The translations under genes and the position numbers were made by a program. Shown in pieces: positions 52,260-62,638 of a stretch of DNA of 64,000 nt. The first letter of the stretch is position 1; every line of letters begins with the position of its first letter. Source of the stretch: Ensifer sp. BR816 (lineage in GTDB: Bacteria > Pseudomonadota > Alphaproteobacteria > Rhizobiales > Rhizobiaceae); assembly GCF_000378985.1 (NCBI RefSeq), contig NZ_KB905370.1, positions 721,730-785,729 on the forward strand, given 5' to 3'. Below the pieces are notes generated by a model. That model saw only the letters and a list, made by a program, of their open reading frames with translations. It ran no database searches and was not told where the DNA came from.

Positions 52260-53984
52260 ATGCGACGGCACCTTTTGACAACGACGGCGGCCATGCTGCT
52301 GGCACTTACCGGCTCGGCCTTCGCCGGCATGGATGAGGCAAAGCAGTTCCTGGACAAGGAAGTCGGCGATCTCTCTTCGCTCGACCGCGGCGCCCAGGAA
52401 GCGGAAATGCAATGGTTCGTCGATGCGGCGAAGCCGTTTGCCGGCCTGGAAATCAAGGTCGTTTCCGAAACGATCACCACCCATGAATACGAATCGAAGG
52501 TGCTGGCGCCTGCCTTCACCGCGATCACCGGCATCAAGATCACCCACGACCTGATCGGCGAAGGCGACGTCGTCGAAAAGCTGCAGACGCAGATGCAGTC
52601 GGGCGAAAACGTCTATGACGCCTATATCAACGATTCTGACCTGATCGGCACCCATTGGCGCTACCAGCAGGCTCGCAACCTGACCGACTGGATGGCCAAC
52701 GAAGGCAAGGACGTCACCAACCCGAATCTCGACATCGACGACTTCATCGGCAAATCCTTCACCACCGCTCCGGACGGCAAGCTCTACCAGCTTCCCGACC
52801 AGCAGTTCGCCAACCTCTATTGGTTCCGCTACGACTGGTTCAACGACCCGAAGATCCAGGAAGAGTTCAAGGCCAAGTACGGCTACGACCTCGGCGTTCC
52901 GGTCAACTGGTCGGCCTATGAGGACATTGCCGAATTCTTCAACGGCCGCGAGATCGACGGCAAGAAGGTCTATGGCCACATGGACTACGGCAAGAAGGAC
53001 CCGTCGCTCGGCTGGCGCTTCACCGACGCCTGGCTGTCGATGGCCGGCAACGGCGACAAGGGCATCCCGAACGGCCGCCCGGTCGACGAGTGGGGCATCA
53101 AGGTCGACGAGAATTCCCGTCCGGTCGGCTCCTGCGTCGCACGTGGCGGCGACACGAACGGCCCGGCCGCGGTATACTCGATCGACAAGTACCTGACCTG
53201 GCTGAAGAGCTACGCTCCGCCGGAAGCTCAAGGGATGACCTTCTCCGAGTCCGGTCCGGTGCCGGCTCAGGGTGCGATCGCCCAGCAGATGTTCTGGTAC
53301 ACGGCGTTCACCGCAGACATGGTCAAGGACGGCCTGCCGGTCGTCAACGCCGACGGCACGCCGAAATGGCGCATGGCCCCCTCGCCGCATGGCGTCTACT
53401 GGAAAGACGGCATGAAGCTCGGCTATCAGGACGCCGGCTCCTGGACGCTGCTGAAGTCGACCCCGGACGACCGCGCCAAGGCCGCCTGGCTCTATGCGCA
53501 GTTCGTCACCTCGAAGACCCTCGACGTGAAGAAGAGCCATGTCGGCCTCACCTTCATCCGCCAGTCGACGCTCGACCATCCGAGCTTCACCGAGCGCGCA
53601 CCGAAGCTCGGCGGCCTGATCGAGTTCTACCGTTCACCGGCCCGCCTGCAATGGTCGCCGACCGGCACGAACGTGCCTGACTATCCGAAGCTGGCACAGC
53701 TGTGGTGGCAGGCGATCGGCGATGCGTCTTCCGGCGCCAAGACCGCGCAGGAAGCGATGGACTCGCTTTGCGCCGAGCAGGAGAAGGTGCTGCAGCGCCT
53801 CGAGCGCGCCGGCATCCAGGGCGATATCGGTCCGAAGCTCGCCGAAGAGCACGACCTCGAATACTGGAACGCGGAAGCGGTGAAGGCCGGCAACCTCGCG
53901 CCGCAGCTGAAGGTCGAGAACGAGAAGGAAAAGCCGGTCACCGTCAACTACGACGAGCTGGTCAAGAGCTGGCAGACCAACTAA
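52260..53984 (+). CDS. glpV: Glycerol ABC transporter substrate-binding protein GlpV
   Basis: A 574-residue periplasmic binding protein with a signal peptide (residues 1-22, MRRHLLTTTAAMLLALTGSAFA). It is larger than usual sugar-binding proteins, as is typical of GlpV, with segments such as TAFTGIKITHDLIGEGDVVEKLQTQMQSGENVYDAYINDSDLIGTHW-like and FVTSKTLDVKKSHVGLTFIRQSTL. The start is set at the signal peptide, with GGGAGGAAATTT before the ATG. It is the last gene of the glycerol operon and a perfect hairpin follows it. Confidence 0.95.
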   Translation: MRRHLLTTTAAMLLALTGSAFAGMDEAKQFLDKEVGDLSSLDRGAQEAEMQWFVDAAKPFAGLEIKVVSETITTHEYESKVLAPAFTAITGIKITHDLIGEGDVVEKLQTQMQSGENVYDAYINDSDLIGTHWRYQQARNLTDWMANEGKDVTNPNLDIDDFIGKSFTTAPDGKLYQLPDQQFANLYWFRYDWFNDPKIQEEFKAKYGYDLGVPVNWSAYEDIAEFFNGREIDGKKVYGHMDYGKKDPSLGWRFTDAWLSMAGNGDKGIPNGRPVDEWGIKVDENSRPVGSCVARGGDTNGPAAVYSIDKYLTWLKSYAPPEAQGMTFSESGPVPAQGAIAQQMFWYTAFTADMVKDGLPVVNADGTPKWRMAPSPHGVYWKDGMKLGYQDAGSWTLLKSTPDDRAKAAWLYAQFVTSKTLDVKKSHVGLTFIRQSTLDHPSFTERAPKLGGLIEFYRSPARLQWSPTGTNVPDYPKLAQLWWQAIGDASSGAKTAQEAMDSLCAEQEKVLQRLERAGIQGDIGPKLAEEHDLEYWNAEAVKAGNLAPQLKVENEKEKPVTVNYDELVKSWQTN

Positions 53985-53998
53985 GTCCAGCGAGAAAA

Positions 53999-54024
53999 GC
54001 GCCGCCCGGATGTTCGGGCGGCGC
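53999..54024 (+). terminator. Hairpin after glpV
   Basis: GCGCCGCCCG (53999-54008) and CGGGCGGCGC (54015-54024) form a perfect 10-base stem 15 bases after the glpV stop. No T-run follows, so it may be a Rho-linked or processing end. Confidence 0.65.
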
Positions 54025-54233
54025 ACACGAACGGAGATGCGGCGCGCCGGGGCTGGCAACAGCTCCGGTTTTCGCTTTCCTTGCGGCGGGGAGCCGGTCC
54101 ATTGTTCGCGCATCGGACCTGATCGAACGCATTACCGCGTTGCAACCGTAAACTGTTTCCCCTTTTTCGATAAAGTCAGGCTCCGCAGCCGATGCCATAG
54201 TTTGCCACCCATCTCGTGGAGGAGGTGTGGGGA

Positions 54234-55736
54234 ATGCACGCAAAGGTATTGGAGGAGATTACCTTGGCAAACAGCGCAGAGGAAACTGCGGCGCAAGCGC
54301 GCCCGGAGGATGAGAAGCTCGGCATCGGCGCCAACCTGGCCTATGGCCTGCAGCACGTGCTTACAATGTATGGCGGCATCGTTGCCGTGCCGCTGATCCT
54401 CGGTCAGGCGGCCGGCCTCAGTCCCGGCGAGATCGGCCTGCTCGTCACGGCGTCGCTTTTTGCCGGCGGCCTCGCCACAATCCTGCAGACGCTCGGCCTG
54501 CCCTTCTTTGGGAGCCGGTTGCCACTGGTCCAGGGGGTTTCGTTTTCCGGCGTCGCGACGATGATCGCCATTTCCGGCAATGGCGGCATGCAGTCGGTGC
54601 TGGGCGCGGTCATGGCCGCATCGCTGATCGGTCTTCTGATCACGCCGATCTTTTCGCGGGTCACCCGCTTCTTCCCGCCGCTCGTCACGGGCATCGTGAT
54701 TACCACCATCGGCTTGACGCTGATGCCGGTCGCGGCACGCTGGGCGATGGGCGGCAACAGCGCCGCACCGGACTTCGGCAGTCCGGCCAACATCCAGCTT
54801 GCGGCGGTAACACTCGTCATCGTGCTTTTGCTCAGCAAGCTCGGAAGCGCCGCGATCTCGCGGCTCTCGATCCTGCTGGCGCTGATCATCGGCACCGGCA
54901 TCGCCTACTTCGCCGGCATGGCCGATTTTTCGCGGGTCGCCGAAGGACAGTTCTTCGCACTTCCGACAATCTTTCACTTCGGCTATCCGACCTTCGAGAT
55001 TGCCGCGATCGTGTCGATGTTCATCGTCATCATGGTGACGCTGGTCGAGACCTCGGCAGATATCCTTGCCGTCGGCGAAATCATCGAGACGAAAGTGGAT
55101 TCGCGCCGCCTCGGCGACGGCCTGAGGGCGGACATGCTGTCGAGCCTCATCGCGCCGGTCTTCGGCTCCTTCACCCAGAGCGCCTTTGCCCAGAATGTCG
55201 GGCTGGTGGCGGTCACCGGCGTCAAGAGCCGCTACGTGGTGGCGACCGGCGGGCTGTTTCTCGTGATGCTCGGCCTGCTGCCGGTCATGGGCCGCATCGT
55301 CGCAGCGGTTCCGAGCGCCGTGCTCGGTGGCGCCGGCATCGTGCTCTTCGGCACGGTTGCGGCGAGTGGCATCCGGACACTCTCAAAGGTCGACTACAAC
55401 AACAATATGAACCTCGTTATCGTCGCCACCTCAATCGGCTTCGGCATGATCCCGATCGCCTCCCCCGGCTTCTACGAGCACTTCCCGGCCTGGTTCGCGA
55501 CGATCTTCCATTCCGGCATCAGTTCCGCCGCCTTGATGGCGATCAGCCTCAATCTGATCTTCAACCACCTGACCACCGGCAACTCCGACCAGCAATCGGT
55601 CTTTGTCGCCGGGACGGAGCGGACGCTCCGGTACCAGGACATCGCGCGGCTGCACGATGGCGACTACTTCCTCAATGGCAAGCTCTACGACGCGAAAGGC
55701 ATCGAGGTGCCGGTGATCGCGTCGGAAGCGCACTGA
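54234..55736 (+). CDS. NCS2-family nucleobase:cation symporter (xanthine/uracil permease)
   Basis: A 500-residue inner-membrane transporter with about 14 transmembrane segments. NCS2 signs are YGLQHVLTMYGGIVAVPLIL, LPLVQGVSFSGVATM, the QH motif at the N-terminus, and the substrate-binding VTLVETSADILAVGEI followed by FGSFTQSAFAQNVGLVAVTGVKSR (nucleobase transporter signature). The ATG at 54234 is chosen because GGAGGAGG lies 8 bases before it. It takes up purines or pyrimidines; the downstream deaminase gene (54-base gap) suggests a purine or cytosine-type substrate. The preceding 249 bases hold a hairpin and no other gene. Confidence 0.93.
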   Translation: MHAKVLEEITLANSAEETAAQARPEDEKLGIGANLAYGLQHVLTMYGGIVAVPLILGQAAGLSPGEIGLLVTASLFAGGLATILQTLGLPFFGSRLPLVQGVSFSGVATMIAISGNGGMQSVLGAVMAASLIGLLITPIFSRVTRFFPPLVTGIVITTIGLTLMPVAARWAMGGNSAAPDFGSPANIQLAAVTLVIVLLLSKLGSAAISRLSILLALIIGTGIAYFAGMADFSRVAEGQFFALPTIFHFGYPTFEIAAIVSMFIVIMVTLVETSADILAVGEIIETKVDSRRLGDGLRADMLSSLIAPVFGSFTQSAFAQNVGLVAVTGVKSRYVVATGGLFLVMLGLLPVMGRIVAAVPSAVLGGAGIVLFGTVAASGIRTLSKVDYNNNMNLVIVATSIGFGMIPIASPGFYEHFPAWFATIFHSGISSAALMAISLNLIFNHLTTGNSDQQSVFVAGTERTLRYQDIARLHDGDYFLNGKLYDAKGIEVPVIASEAH

Positions 55737-55790
55737 TCCACATCGAATTGTCGTCTCGCCCGAGCGACGCGGACACAACAAGGAACAATC

Positions 55791-56396
55791 ATGCAACAAC
55801 AACACGAAGTGCTCGGGCTGCTCGAAGCCCTTCTGACCACGATGGAAGACGGGATCATCCCGGCGACGGAAGCCGGGGTCGCCGCCGGCAACAAGATCTT
55901 CGGTGCCGCACTGCTGAGGAAATCCGACCTCTCGATCGTCCTCGTCGAGACCAACAACGAAACCGAGAATCCGCTCTGGCACGGCGAAGTGCATACCTTG
56001 AAGCGGTTCTACGAATTGGCGGGCACCGAACGCCCGGATTCGCGCGACCTCATTTTCCTGTCGACGCACGAACCCTGTTCGATGTGCTTGTCGGCGATCA
56101 CCTGGGCGGGCTTCGACAATTTCTACTATTTCTTCAGCCACGAGGATTCGCGCGACTCCTTTTCGATCCCGCACGACCTGAAGATCCTCAAGGAAGTCTT
56201 CACGCTGGAGCCGGGCGGCTACAATCGGACGAACGCCTTCTGGAAAGGTCAGTCGATCCACGATCTGATTGCCACCATTCCCGAGCCCGACCGTGACCGG
56301 CTTCAACAGCGCGCCGAGGCGATCACCCGCACATACGCCGAACTCTCAGCCGCCTACCAGGCCGGGAAGGAGAACAACGCCATTCCGCTGAACTAG
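55791..56396 (+). CDS. Nucleoside/nucleobase deaminase family protein
   Basis: A 201-residue zinc deaminase of the CDA fold. The zinc ligands and catalytic Glu are in LWHGEVHTLKRFYE (HxE) and LSTHEPCSMCLSAITWAG (PCxxC). It is longer than tRNA-type TadA and resembles the guanine/cytosine deaminase-like group. It lies 54 bases after an NCS2 permease gene, so it probably deaminates the imported base (inference). AACAAGGAACAATC stands before the ATG. The exact substrate cannot be told from sequence. Confidence 0.88.
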   Translation: MQQQHEVLGLLEALLTTMEDGIIPATEAGVAAGNKIFGAALLRKSDLSIVLVETNNETENPLWHGEVHTLKRFYELAGTERPDSRDLIFLSTHEPCSMCLSAITWAGFDNFYYFFSHEDSRDSFSIPHDLKILKEVFTLEPGGYNRTNAFWKGQSIHDLIATIPEPDRDRLQQRAEAITRTYAELSAAYQAGKENNAIPLN

Positions 56397-56543
56397 CGGC
56401 TCTGCGGGAGATCGCATCATCTCGATCAGGACCGAAGCATCCATCCTGCCGGGAGGGCTTCGGCGCGAACCTCTGTGAACTCATCCGCTTTTAACGGAGG
56501 ACTGAACGGGCGAATTCCCAGTTCGAGATCTGGTCGTAAGAAT

Positions 56544-56670
56544 GCCCCTCTCCTCGGACTTACCCGAGGACTAACCCCCTCCCCGCAGGCGGGGAGTGGG
56601 GATTTGGGCGGCGCGGCAAGTCCCTTCGCCCCGCTTGCGGGGAGAAGTTCGCGGCAGCGGGATGAGGGGC
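56544..56670. repeat. Mosaic palindromic element, type C
   Basis: Outer ends GCCCCTC (56544-56550) and GAGGGGC (56664-56670) are inverted repeats, with inner hairpins CCTCGG/CCGAGG, CTCCCCGC...GCGGGGAG and CCCCGCTTGCGGGG. It lies in the 367-base gap between convergent deaminase and pheT genes; no gene is evident there. Confidence 0.7.
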
Positions 56671-56763
56671 AGTCCGCTCGCGGCCGGATGGTCTTCGGCC
56701 TCGGCGCGAATCTTGAGAGGCATTCGCCGCCGCTCCGTCTCACTCTGGCCGTACCGCCCTTCC

Positions 56764-59190
56764 TCAGGCGCGCAGCACGCCGCCGGTGGACTTGGCGACG
56801 TTGGCGACGATCCGCGAGGTCAGTGCCTCGAAGTCCTCGTCGGTGAGCGTTCGCTCGACCGGCTGGATCGTGACCTCGATGGCGATCGACTTCTTGCCCT
56901 CGCCGAGCGAGGCGCCCTCGAAGACGTCGAAGACGTTGACAGCTGTCACCAGCTTCCGGTCGGCGCCGGATGCGGCCCGGACGACAGCGCCCGCCTCGAT
57001 TTGCTTGTCGACGACAAAGGCGAAGTCGCGCTTGACCGCCTGGAAGGGCGAGAGCTCCAGCGCTGGCTTGGTGCGCGTCGTCTTCTTCTTCGGCTCCGGC
57101 ATGGCATCGACATAGATCTCGAAGCCGGCGATCGGGCCGGAGACATCGAGCGCGTCGAGCGTCTTCGGGTGGAACTCGCCGAAGGCACCGAGCACGATCT
57201 TCGGGCCGAGCTTGATCGTGCCGGAGCGGCCGGGATGGTACCAGGCCGGGCCGCCGGCCTCGAACTGGACATTGCCCATCGGCACGCCGCAGGCCTCCAG
57301 GACAGCGATCGCGTCGGCCTTGGCGTCGAAGACGTCGACAGGCTTGCCGCCGCCCTTGGCGGCATTCGACCAGAGCCGGCCGGCGCCGTTCATCGATGCG
57401 GTGCCACGGCGGACGCCGCCGGCGACACGGCGCTGCGCCTCGGGCGTGTCGCCCTCATAGGTGCCGGACACTTCGAAGATCGCCACGTCGCCATAGCCCT
57501 TGTCGGCATTGCGCTGCGCGGCGGTCAGAAGACCCGGCAAGAGCGACGGCCGCATGTCGGACATGTCGGCGGCGATCGGGTTGGCGAGCTTCAGCGCCGC
57601 CTGGCCGCCGCCGAAGAGCTTCGCCTGCTCCTCCGAGATGAAGGACCAGGTAACCGCTTCGAGCATGCCGCGGCTTGCAAGCGCACGTCTCGCCTGGCGG
57701 GTGCGGATCTGCAGCGTCGTCAGGATCTTGCCGTTGACGGCGTTGTGGCTCGGCAAGGCTGCGGCGACGATGTTGTCGACGCCATGGATGCGCATCACTT
57801 CCTCGACGAGGTCCGCCTTGCCGTCGACGTCGGGCCGCCAGGAAGGCACGGTGACACACAGGCGCTCGCCGGAGCCCTCGACGCCGAAGCCGAGTTTCTG
57901 CAGGATCGAGATGCTCTCCTCGGAGGATACTTCGAGGCCGGTGAGCCGCTTCACTTCCGAGACCGGGAAGTCGACGACCTTGGCCGTGTCGCCGTCATAG
58001 CCGACGACATCCAGTTTCGCGGCTGTACCGCCGCAGAGCTCCAGCACCAGTTCGGTCGCGCGTTCGAGGCCCGGCACCATGTATTCCGGATCGACGCCCC
58101 GCTCGAAACGGTAGCGCGCATCGGTGATGATGCCGAGGGTGCGGCCGGTCTTGGCGATGTTCATCGGGTCCCAGAGCGCCGATTCGATCAGCACGTCGGT
58201 GGTCGCCTCGTCGCAGCCGGAATGCTCGCCGCCCATGACGCCACCGATCGATTCGACGCCATCCTCGTCGGCGATCACCACATTGGCAGCCGACAGCGTG
58301 TATTCGCGCGTATCGAGCGCCAGCACCTTCTCGCCTTCCTTGGCGCGGCGAACCGTCAGGTTGCCGGCGACCTTGGCCGCGTCGAAGACATGCAGCGGGC
58401 GGCCCTGATCGAAGGTGAGGTAGTTGGTGATGTCGACCAGCGCGTTGATCGGCCGAAGACCGATCGCCGTCAGCCGCTGGCGCATCCAGGCCGGGCTCGG
58501 GCCGTTCTTGACGCCGCGCACCAGGCGCAGCGCGAAACCGGGGCAGAGATGCCTGTCTTCGCCAAGCTCGAGTGTTACCTTGACCGGCGTTGCGCCTTCG
58601 ACGGGGAATGACGGCGCCGCCCGCGTCTTCAGAGTACCGAGACCGGAGGCGGCGAGGTCACGGGCAATGCCGTGAACGCTCGTGCAATCCGGGCGGTTCG
58701 GCGTCAGGTTGATTTCGATGACCGGATCGTCGAGGCCCGCGTAAGCCGCGTAGCTGGTGCCGAGCGGGGCGTCCTCGGGCAGGTCGATGATGCCGGTATG
58801 GTCGTCGGAAATCTCCAACTCCTTTTCCGAGCACATCATGCCGCGGCTTTCGACGCCGCGGATATTACCCACCGAGAGCGTCACGTCGATGCCGGGCACA
58901 TAGGTGCCGGGGGCGGCAAAGGCGCCGACGAGACCCTTGCGCGCGTTCGGCGCGCCGCAGACCACCTGCACCGGCGCGCCGTTGCCGGTATCGACCATCA
59001 GCACCCTCAGCTTGTCGGCGTTCGGGTGCTGTTCGGCGGAGACGATCTTGGCGATGACAAAGGGCTTGAAGGCGGCCTTGTCATCGACGTCCTCGACCTC
59101 GAGCCCGATCATCGTCAGGCGGGCGCAGATTTCCTCGAGCGAGGCGTCGGTTTCCAGATGGTCCTTCAGCCAGGAAAGCGTGAACTTCAT
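56764..59190 (-). CDS. pheT: Phenylalanyl-tRNA synthetase beta subunit
   Basis: An 808-residue subunit of the alpha2-beta2 enzyme that charges tRNA(Phe). Domains in order: N-terminal [21 protein letters not shown], the tRNA-binding OB fold ([19 protein letters not shown]), B3/B4 editing domain ([18 protein letters not shown]), B5 domain, and the C-terminal anticodon-binding FDX-ACB domain ([16 protein letters not shown]). Normal length for a proteobacterial PheT. It starts 34 bases after pheS and is co-transcribed with it. Confidence 0.98.
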   Translation of the reverse strand: MKFTLSWLKDHLETDASLEEICARLTMIGLEVEDVDDKAAFKPFVIAKIVSAEQHPNADKLRVLMVDTGNGAPVQVVCGAPNARKGLVGAFAAPGTYVPGIDVTLSVGNIRGVESRGMMCSEKELEISDDHTGIIDLPEDAPLGTSYAAYAGLDDPVIEINLTPNRPDCTSVHGIARDLAASGLGTLKTRAAPSFPVEGATPVKVTLELGEDRHLCPGFALRLVRGVKNGPSPAWMRQRLTAIGLRPINALVDITNYLTFDQGRPLHVFDAAKVAGNLTVRRAKEGEKVLALDTREYTLSAANVVIADEDGVESIGGVMGGEHSGCDEATTDVLIESALWDPMNIAKTGRTLGIITDARYRFERGVDPEYMVPGLERATELVLELCGGTAAKLDVVGYDGDTAKVVDFPVSEVKRLTGLEVSSEESISILQKLGFGVEGSGERLCVTVPSWRPDVDGKADLVEEVMRIHGVDNIVAAALPSHNAVNGKILTTLQIRTRQARRALASRGMLEAVTWSFISEEQAKLFGGGQAALKLANPIAADMSDMRPSLLPGLLTAAQRNADKGYGDVAIFEVSGTYEGDTPEAQRRVAGGVRRGTASMNGAGRLWSNAAKGGGKPVDVFDAKADAIAVLEACGVPMGNVQFEAGGPAWYHPGRSGTIKLGPKIVLGAFGEFHPKTLDALDVSGPIAGFEIYVDAMPEPKKKTTRTKPALELSPFQAVKRDFAFVVDKQIEAGAVVRAASGADRKLVTAVNVFDVFEGASLGEGKKSIAIEVTIQPVERTLTDEDFEALTSRIVANVAKSTGGVLRA

Positions 59191-59224
59191 GATTTCACCT
59201 GTGTCCTAATATTTTCACGCCAAA

Positions 59225-60307
59225 CTAAGCAGAGAGGCCGCCGAACAGCGTCGGCATGTCGAGCGGGCGGAAGCCGTAATGGGTCATCCAGCGGACATCG
59301 GCGTTGAAGAAGTCGCGCAGGTCCGGCATGCCGTATTTGAGCATGGCGATACGGTCGAGGCCCATGCCCCAGGCGAAGCCCTGATACTCGTCCGGATCGA
59401 GGCCGCCGGCGCGTAAGACATTCGGGTGCACCATGCCGCAGCCGAGGATTTCCATCCAGTCCTTGCCTTCACCGAACTTGACGATCGGGCCAGAGCGATC
59501 GCACTGGATATCGACCTCGAAGGACGGCTCGGTGAAGGGGAAGAAGGATGGGCGGAAGCGCATCGTCACCTGGTCCACCTCGAAGAAGGCCTTGCAGAAT
59601 TCTTCCAGCACCCAGCGCATGTTGGCGACGTTCGCCGTCTTGTCGATGACCAGGCCCTCGACCTGATGGAACATCGGCGAATGGGTGGCGTCGGAATCCT
59701 GGCGATAGGTCTTGCCGGGAATGATGATGCGGATCGGCGGCTGCTCAGCTTCCATCGTGCGAATTTGCACCGGCGAAGTGTGCGTGCGCAGCACCTTGCG
59801 CTCGCCCTTCTCGTCCGGCTGGAAGAAGAACGTGTCGTGCATCTCGCGGGCGGGATGGCCCTCGGGGAAGTTCAAGGCGGTAAAGTTGTAATAGTCCGTC
59901 TCGATGTCCGGCCCCTCGGCGATCGAGAAGCCCATGTCGCCGAAGATGGCGGTGATCTCGTCGACGATCTGGCTGATCGGATGGATGCGGCCACGCTCGG
60001 CGGGCGAGGAGCGGACCGGCAGGCTGATATCCACGGTCTCGCGCGCCAGACGTTCGGCGATCGCCGCATCCTTGAGGGCGAGCTTCCGGGCCGAAATCGC
60101 CTCGCTGACGATATTCTTCAGCGCATTGATGCGGGCGCCGCGGGTCTGGCGCTCGTCCGGGCTCATCGTGCCGAGCGTCTTCAAGAGTTCCGATATCGAA
60201 CCCTTCTTGCCGAGCGCGCCGACGCGCAACGCCTCGATCGCTCCCTCGTCGGCGGCGGCATCGATTTCCGCCAGCAACGTCCGTTCCAATGTCTCCAATT
60301 CGCTCAT
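59225..60307 (-). CDS. pheS: Phenylalanyl-tRNA synthetase alpha subunit
   Basis: A 360-residue class II synthetase subunit that holds the catalytic site. Motif 2 region is [26 protein letters not shown] with [14 protein letters not shown], and motif 3 is [18 protein letters not shown]. The start at 60307 ([20 protein letters not shown]) is the family one; readings from 60430 would run through the upstream terminator. Between rplT and pheS lies a terminator-like hairpin, so pheST expression may partly depend on readthrough. Confidence 0.98.
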   Translation of the reverse strand: MSELETLERTLLAEIDAAADEGAIEALRVGALGKKGSISELLKTLGTMSPDERQTRGARINALKNIVSEAISARKLALKDAAIAERLARETVDISLPVRSSPAERGRIHPISQIVDEITAIFGDMGFSIAEGPDIETDYYNFTALNFPEGHPAREMHDTFFFQPDEKGERKVLRTHTSPVQIRTMEAEQPPIRIIIPGKTYRQDSDATHSPMFHQVEGLVIDKTANVANMRWVLEEFCKAFFEVDQVTMRFRPSFFPFTEPSFEVDIQCDRSGPIVKFGEGKDWMEILGCGMVHPNVLRAGGLDPDEYQGFAWGMGLDRIAMLKYGMPDLRDFFNADVRWMTHYGFRPLDMPTLFGGLSA

Positions 60308-60383
60308 TCTGTCTGCCTCGATGCGGGAATGGTTCGGTATCGGTTCAAGCACTTCAGCGATGGGATCGCCGGCGATCGAGCCG

Positions 60384-60421
60384 AACAAGAAAAACCCGCG
60401 CCAGCCCTGCCAGCGCGGGTT
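60384..60421 (-). terminator. Rho-independent terminator between rplT and pheS
   Basis: On the minus strand the stem AACCCGCGC/GCGCGGGTT with a TGGCAGGGCTG loop is followed by TTTTTCTTGTT. It is placed to end rpmI-rplT transcription or attenuate readthrough into pheST. Confidence 0.85.
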
Positions 60422-60460
60422 TCCCAACAATTTCAGAAACGGTCTTGGGAAAACGCTGGC

Positions 60461-60865
60461 TTAACGGACAGCGCTTTCAAACTCGTTTGCCGTGCCGGCT
60501 TCCTTGAGATAGGCAAGCGCCTTCTTGGAAGCCTCGACGAGCGCGCCGAATGCTGCCGGCTCATGGATCGCCATGTCGGACAGAACCTTGCGGTCGACTT
60601 CGATGCCAGCCTTGTTCAGGCCGTCGATGAAGCGGCCGTAGGTCAGGCCGAATTCACGGACAGCAGCGTTGATGCGCTGGATCCAGAGGGCGCGGAAATT
60701 GCGCTTGTTAACCTTGCGGTCGCGGTAGGCGTACTGCTTGGAACGATCGACCGCTGCCTTGGCGGCGCGGATCGTGTTCTTGCGGCGGCCGTAGAAACCC
60801 TTGGCGGCCTTGAGCGTCTTCTTGTGCTTGGCGTGGGCGGTTACACCGCGTTTTACACGTGCCAT
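60461..60865 (-). CDS. rplT: 50S ribosomal protein L20
   Basis: A 134-residue basic r-protein that binds 23S rRNA early in 50S assembly. The start [51 protein letters not shown] is unmistakable. It lies 38 bases downstream of rpmI on the minus strand, as in most bacteria. A 15-residue C-terminal extension ([14 protein letters not shown]) is normal for rhizobia. In many bacteria L20 represses its own operon; no such site is apparent here. Confidence 0.99.
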   Translation of the reverse strand: MARVKRGVTAHAKHKKTLKAAKGFYGRRKNTIRAAKAAVDRSKQYAYRDRKVNKRNFRALWIQRINAAVREFGLTYGRFIDGLNKAGIEVDRKVLSDMAIHEPAAFGALVEASKKALAYLKEAGTANEFESAVR

Positions 60866-60903
60866 GTCATGATCTCCTTAACGTGTCCAATATGCCTGAA
60901 GTC

Positions 60904-61107
60904 TCAGAGACCGTTCGGCAGGTAGTTCTTTACGACCTTCTTGCCATCAGGCTCGGCGAGAACCATGGTCCCGCGCGCGTCGCGAATGAACTTGTTGGTA
61001 CGCTTGATCATGCCGTGGCGCTTGCCAGCAGCGGCAGCGCGCACCTTGCCAGTAGCGGTGACCTTGAACCGCTTCTTGGCAGACGACTTCGTCTTCATCT
61101 TGGGCAT
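60904..61107 (-). CDS. rpmI: 50S ribosomal protein L35
   Basis: A 67-residue r-protein: [43 protein letters not shown] is the full family signature. The start at 61107 follows AATGGAGTAGCAAA on the minus strand. It opens the rpmI-rplT operon; infC, often upstream, is not present in this location. A promoter-like pair lies 104-132 bases upstream. Confidence 0.99.
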   Translation of the reverse strand: MPKMKTKSSAKKRFKVTATGKVRAAAAGKRHGMIKRTNKFIRDARGTMVLAEPDGKKVVKNYLPNGL

Positions 61108-61210
61108 TTTGCTACTCCATTGTTCTTTGATATGCGAAACCGGCTGACGAGGCTGGTTTCCAGCGTTAAGAACGGCCACGGCATGCCCTGCCGGACCGTT
61201 CGGACGAGGG

Positions 61211-61239
61211 CTTGTAGCCGAAGTCCCGCAAAAGCGCAA
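61211..61239 (-). promoter_or_regulatory. Promoter candidate for rpmI-rplT
   Basis: On the minus strand TTGCGC (61234-61239) and TACAAG (61211-61216) are separated by 17 bases. Transcription would begin about 95 bases before the rpmI start, leaving a leader that contains a GAAACC...GGTTTC hairpin. Promoters in this group are GC-rich, so certainty is limited. Confidence 0.55.
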
Positions 61240-61267
61240 GCCGCCAGTAGATCCTGAGCCCACGGCG

Positions 61268-62638
61268 TCAGGCGGGGCCGCGCAACGGACGCCGCACGAC
61301 CCTGACAGGAAAGGTCAGCCGCGCTCTCAGCCCTCCGAGATCAGACTGATCGAGGATCAAGGAGGCGCCGTAGGCGTCGGCGATATCCGCACTGATCGCC
61401 AGACCCAGCCCGGTGCCTTCCGGTTCCCGCTCGTCGGTGCTGTCGATCCGCGCGCCGCGTTTGAGGATCGCCTCGCGGTCCCGCTCGGCAATGCCGGGCC
61501 CGTCGTCCTCGATCACGATGGTGATCGCATCGTTCGCCCGGCGTGCCGAGAAGCGGATGAAGGAGCGCGCCCATTTGGCGGCGTTGTCGAGGAGATTGCC
61601 GAGGCACTCGGCAAGGTCGGCCGGATCGACGTCAAGAGAGAGCGAGCCGTCGATCGAGACCTCCCAGGCGACGTTCCGCTCGGCTGTGACGGGACGAAGG
61701 ACGCTGACAAGCTTGCCGCCGAGCCCCATGACCGACGTCGTCGCCATCCGCTCGACGCCCATGCGCGCGGCCTGCAGCTGCCGGTCGGCCCGCTGGCGGG
61801 CGAGTTCCACCTGTCTGAGCGCCAAGGCGCGATCCTCCGGCGGAAGCCGATCGGCAAGCTGCGCCAGCACCGTCAGCGGCGTCTTGAGGCCATGGGCGAG
61901 ATCGCTGGCGCGGGCACGCGCGCGCTCGACCGCCTCTTCGCGCTCCTTGAGGAGGAGATTGATCTCGCTGACCAGCGGCTGCACCTCGCTCGGGCCGGAG
62001 GTCCCGAAATCCCGTTCGCGGCCGGCGCGCACGGCAGCCGCCCGCTCGCTGAGGCGGCGGAGCGGTACAAGCCCTATGGCATTCTGGAAAAAGGCGGCGG
62101 CGGCCAGGACCCCGGCGGTGGCAAGCAGCATCAGCCGCAACGGCGCCTGGAAATCCCCCAGCGCCTCGTCCAGTTCCCGCTGCGGAAACGCCGCTGACGC
62201 GACGAAGCGGACCGGCCGGGCATCCTCGCCAAGCGACAGCGTTTGGCTGTGCACCAGCATCGGACGCCCGTCCGGACCTTCGCTGGTGGTAAACCCCTCA
62301 TAGTGGAGGCTGGGCGGCGCGCCGGGATCGATCGACACGTCCCAAAGCGAGCGCGACCGCAGCATATCGTTGCCGTCGACCGGCGAGATCTGCCAATAGC
62401 GGCCGCCGTTCGGCAGGTCGAAACGCGGATCGGCCGGCTCGCGGGCGAGCACTAGCTTGCCGCCCCGCACGGCGAGTTCGGCGGCGAGCGTGTCGACGGT
62501 CGTCATCATCTCGCTGCGGTAGCGCCCGACCACGTGGTCGGTGAACAGCCGCGTCAGGGAAAGCCATGCCACGAGCAAGACAAGGCCGATCGCGATTACC
62601 GCTCCGACCGCCAGTCGCAGCCGCAGCGAGCGCATCAT
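61268..62638 (-). CDS. Sensor histidine kinase
   Basis: A 456-residue membrane kinase. Transmembrane segments lie at residues about 8-28 and 167-188, enclosing a periplasmic sensor domain of about 135 residues, then a HAMP-like linker. The phospho-acceptor is His249 in [15 protein letters not shown], and the ATPase has [10 protein letters not shown] (N box), DDGPGI (G1) and GTGLGLAI (G2). It resembles PhoQ-type kinases. Its start overlaps the response regulator stop by four bases, forming a two-component operon with a PepSY gene upstream. The signal is unknown. Confidence 0.94.
   Translation of the reverse strand: MMRSLRLRLAVGAVIAIGLVLLVAWLSLTRLFTDHVVGRYRSEMMTTVDTLAAELAVRGGKLVLAREPADPRFDLPNGGRYWQISPVDGNDMLRSRSLWDVSIDPGAPPSLHYEGFTTSEGPDGRPMLVHSQTLSLGEDARPVRFVASAAFPQRELDEALGDFQAPLRLMLLATAGVLAAAAFFQNAIGLVPLRRLSERAAAVRAGRERDFGTSGPSEVQPLVSEINLLLKEREEAVERARARASDLAHGLKTPLTVLAQLADRLPPEDRALALRQVELARQRADRQLQAARMGVERMATTSVMGLGGKLVSVLRPVTAERNVAWEVSIDGSLSLDVDPADLAECLGNLLDNAAKWARSFIRFSARRANDAITIVIEDDGPGIAERDREAILKRGARIDSTDEREPEGTGLGLAISADIADAYGASLILDQSDLGGLRARLTFPVRVVRRPLRGPA

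Noticed and set aside
60310..60430. A possible Phe-rich leader peptide before pheS (Gly-Phe-Phe-Leu-Phe)
   Set aside because: The Phe codons are just the T-run of the terminator, the frame is fused to pheS and no separate stop or good start exists.
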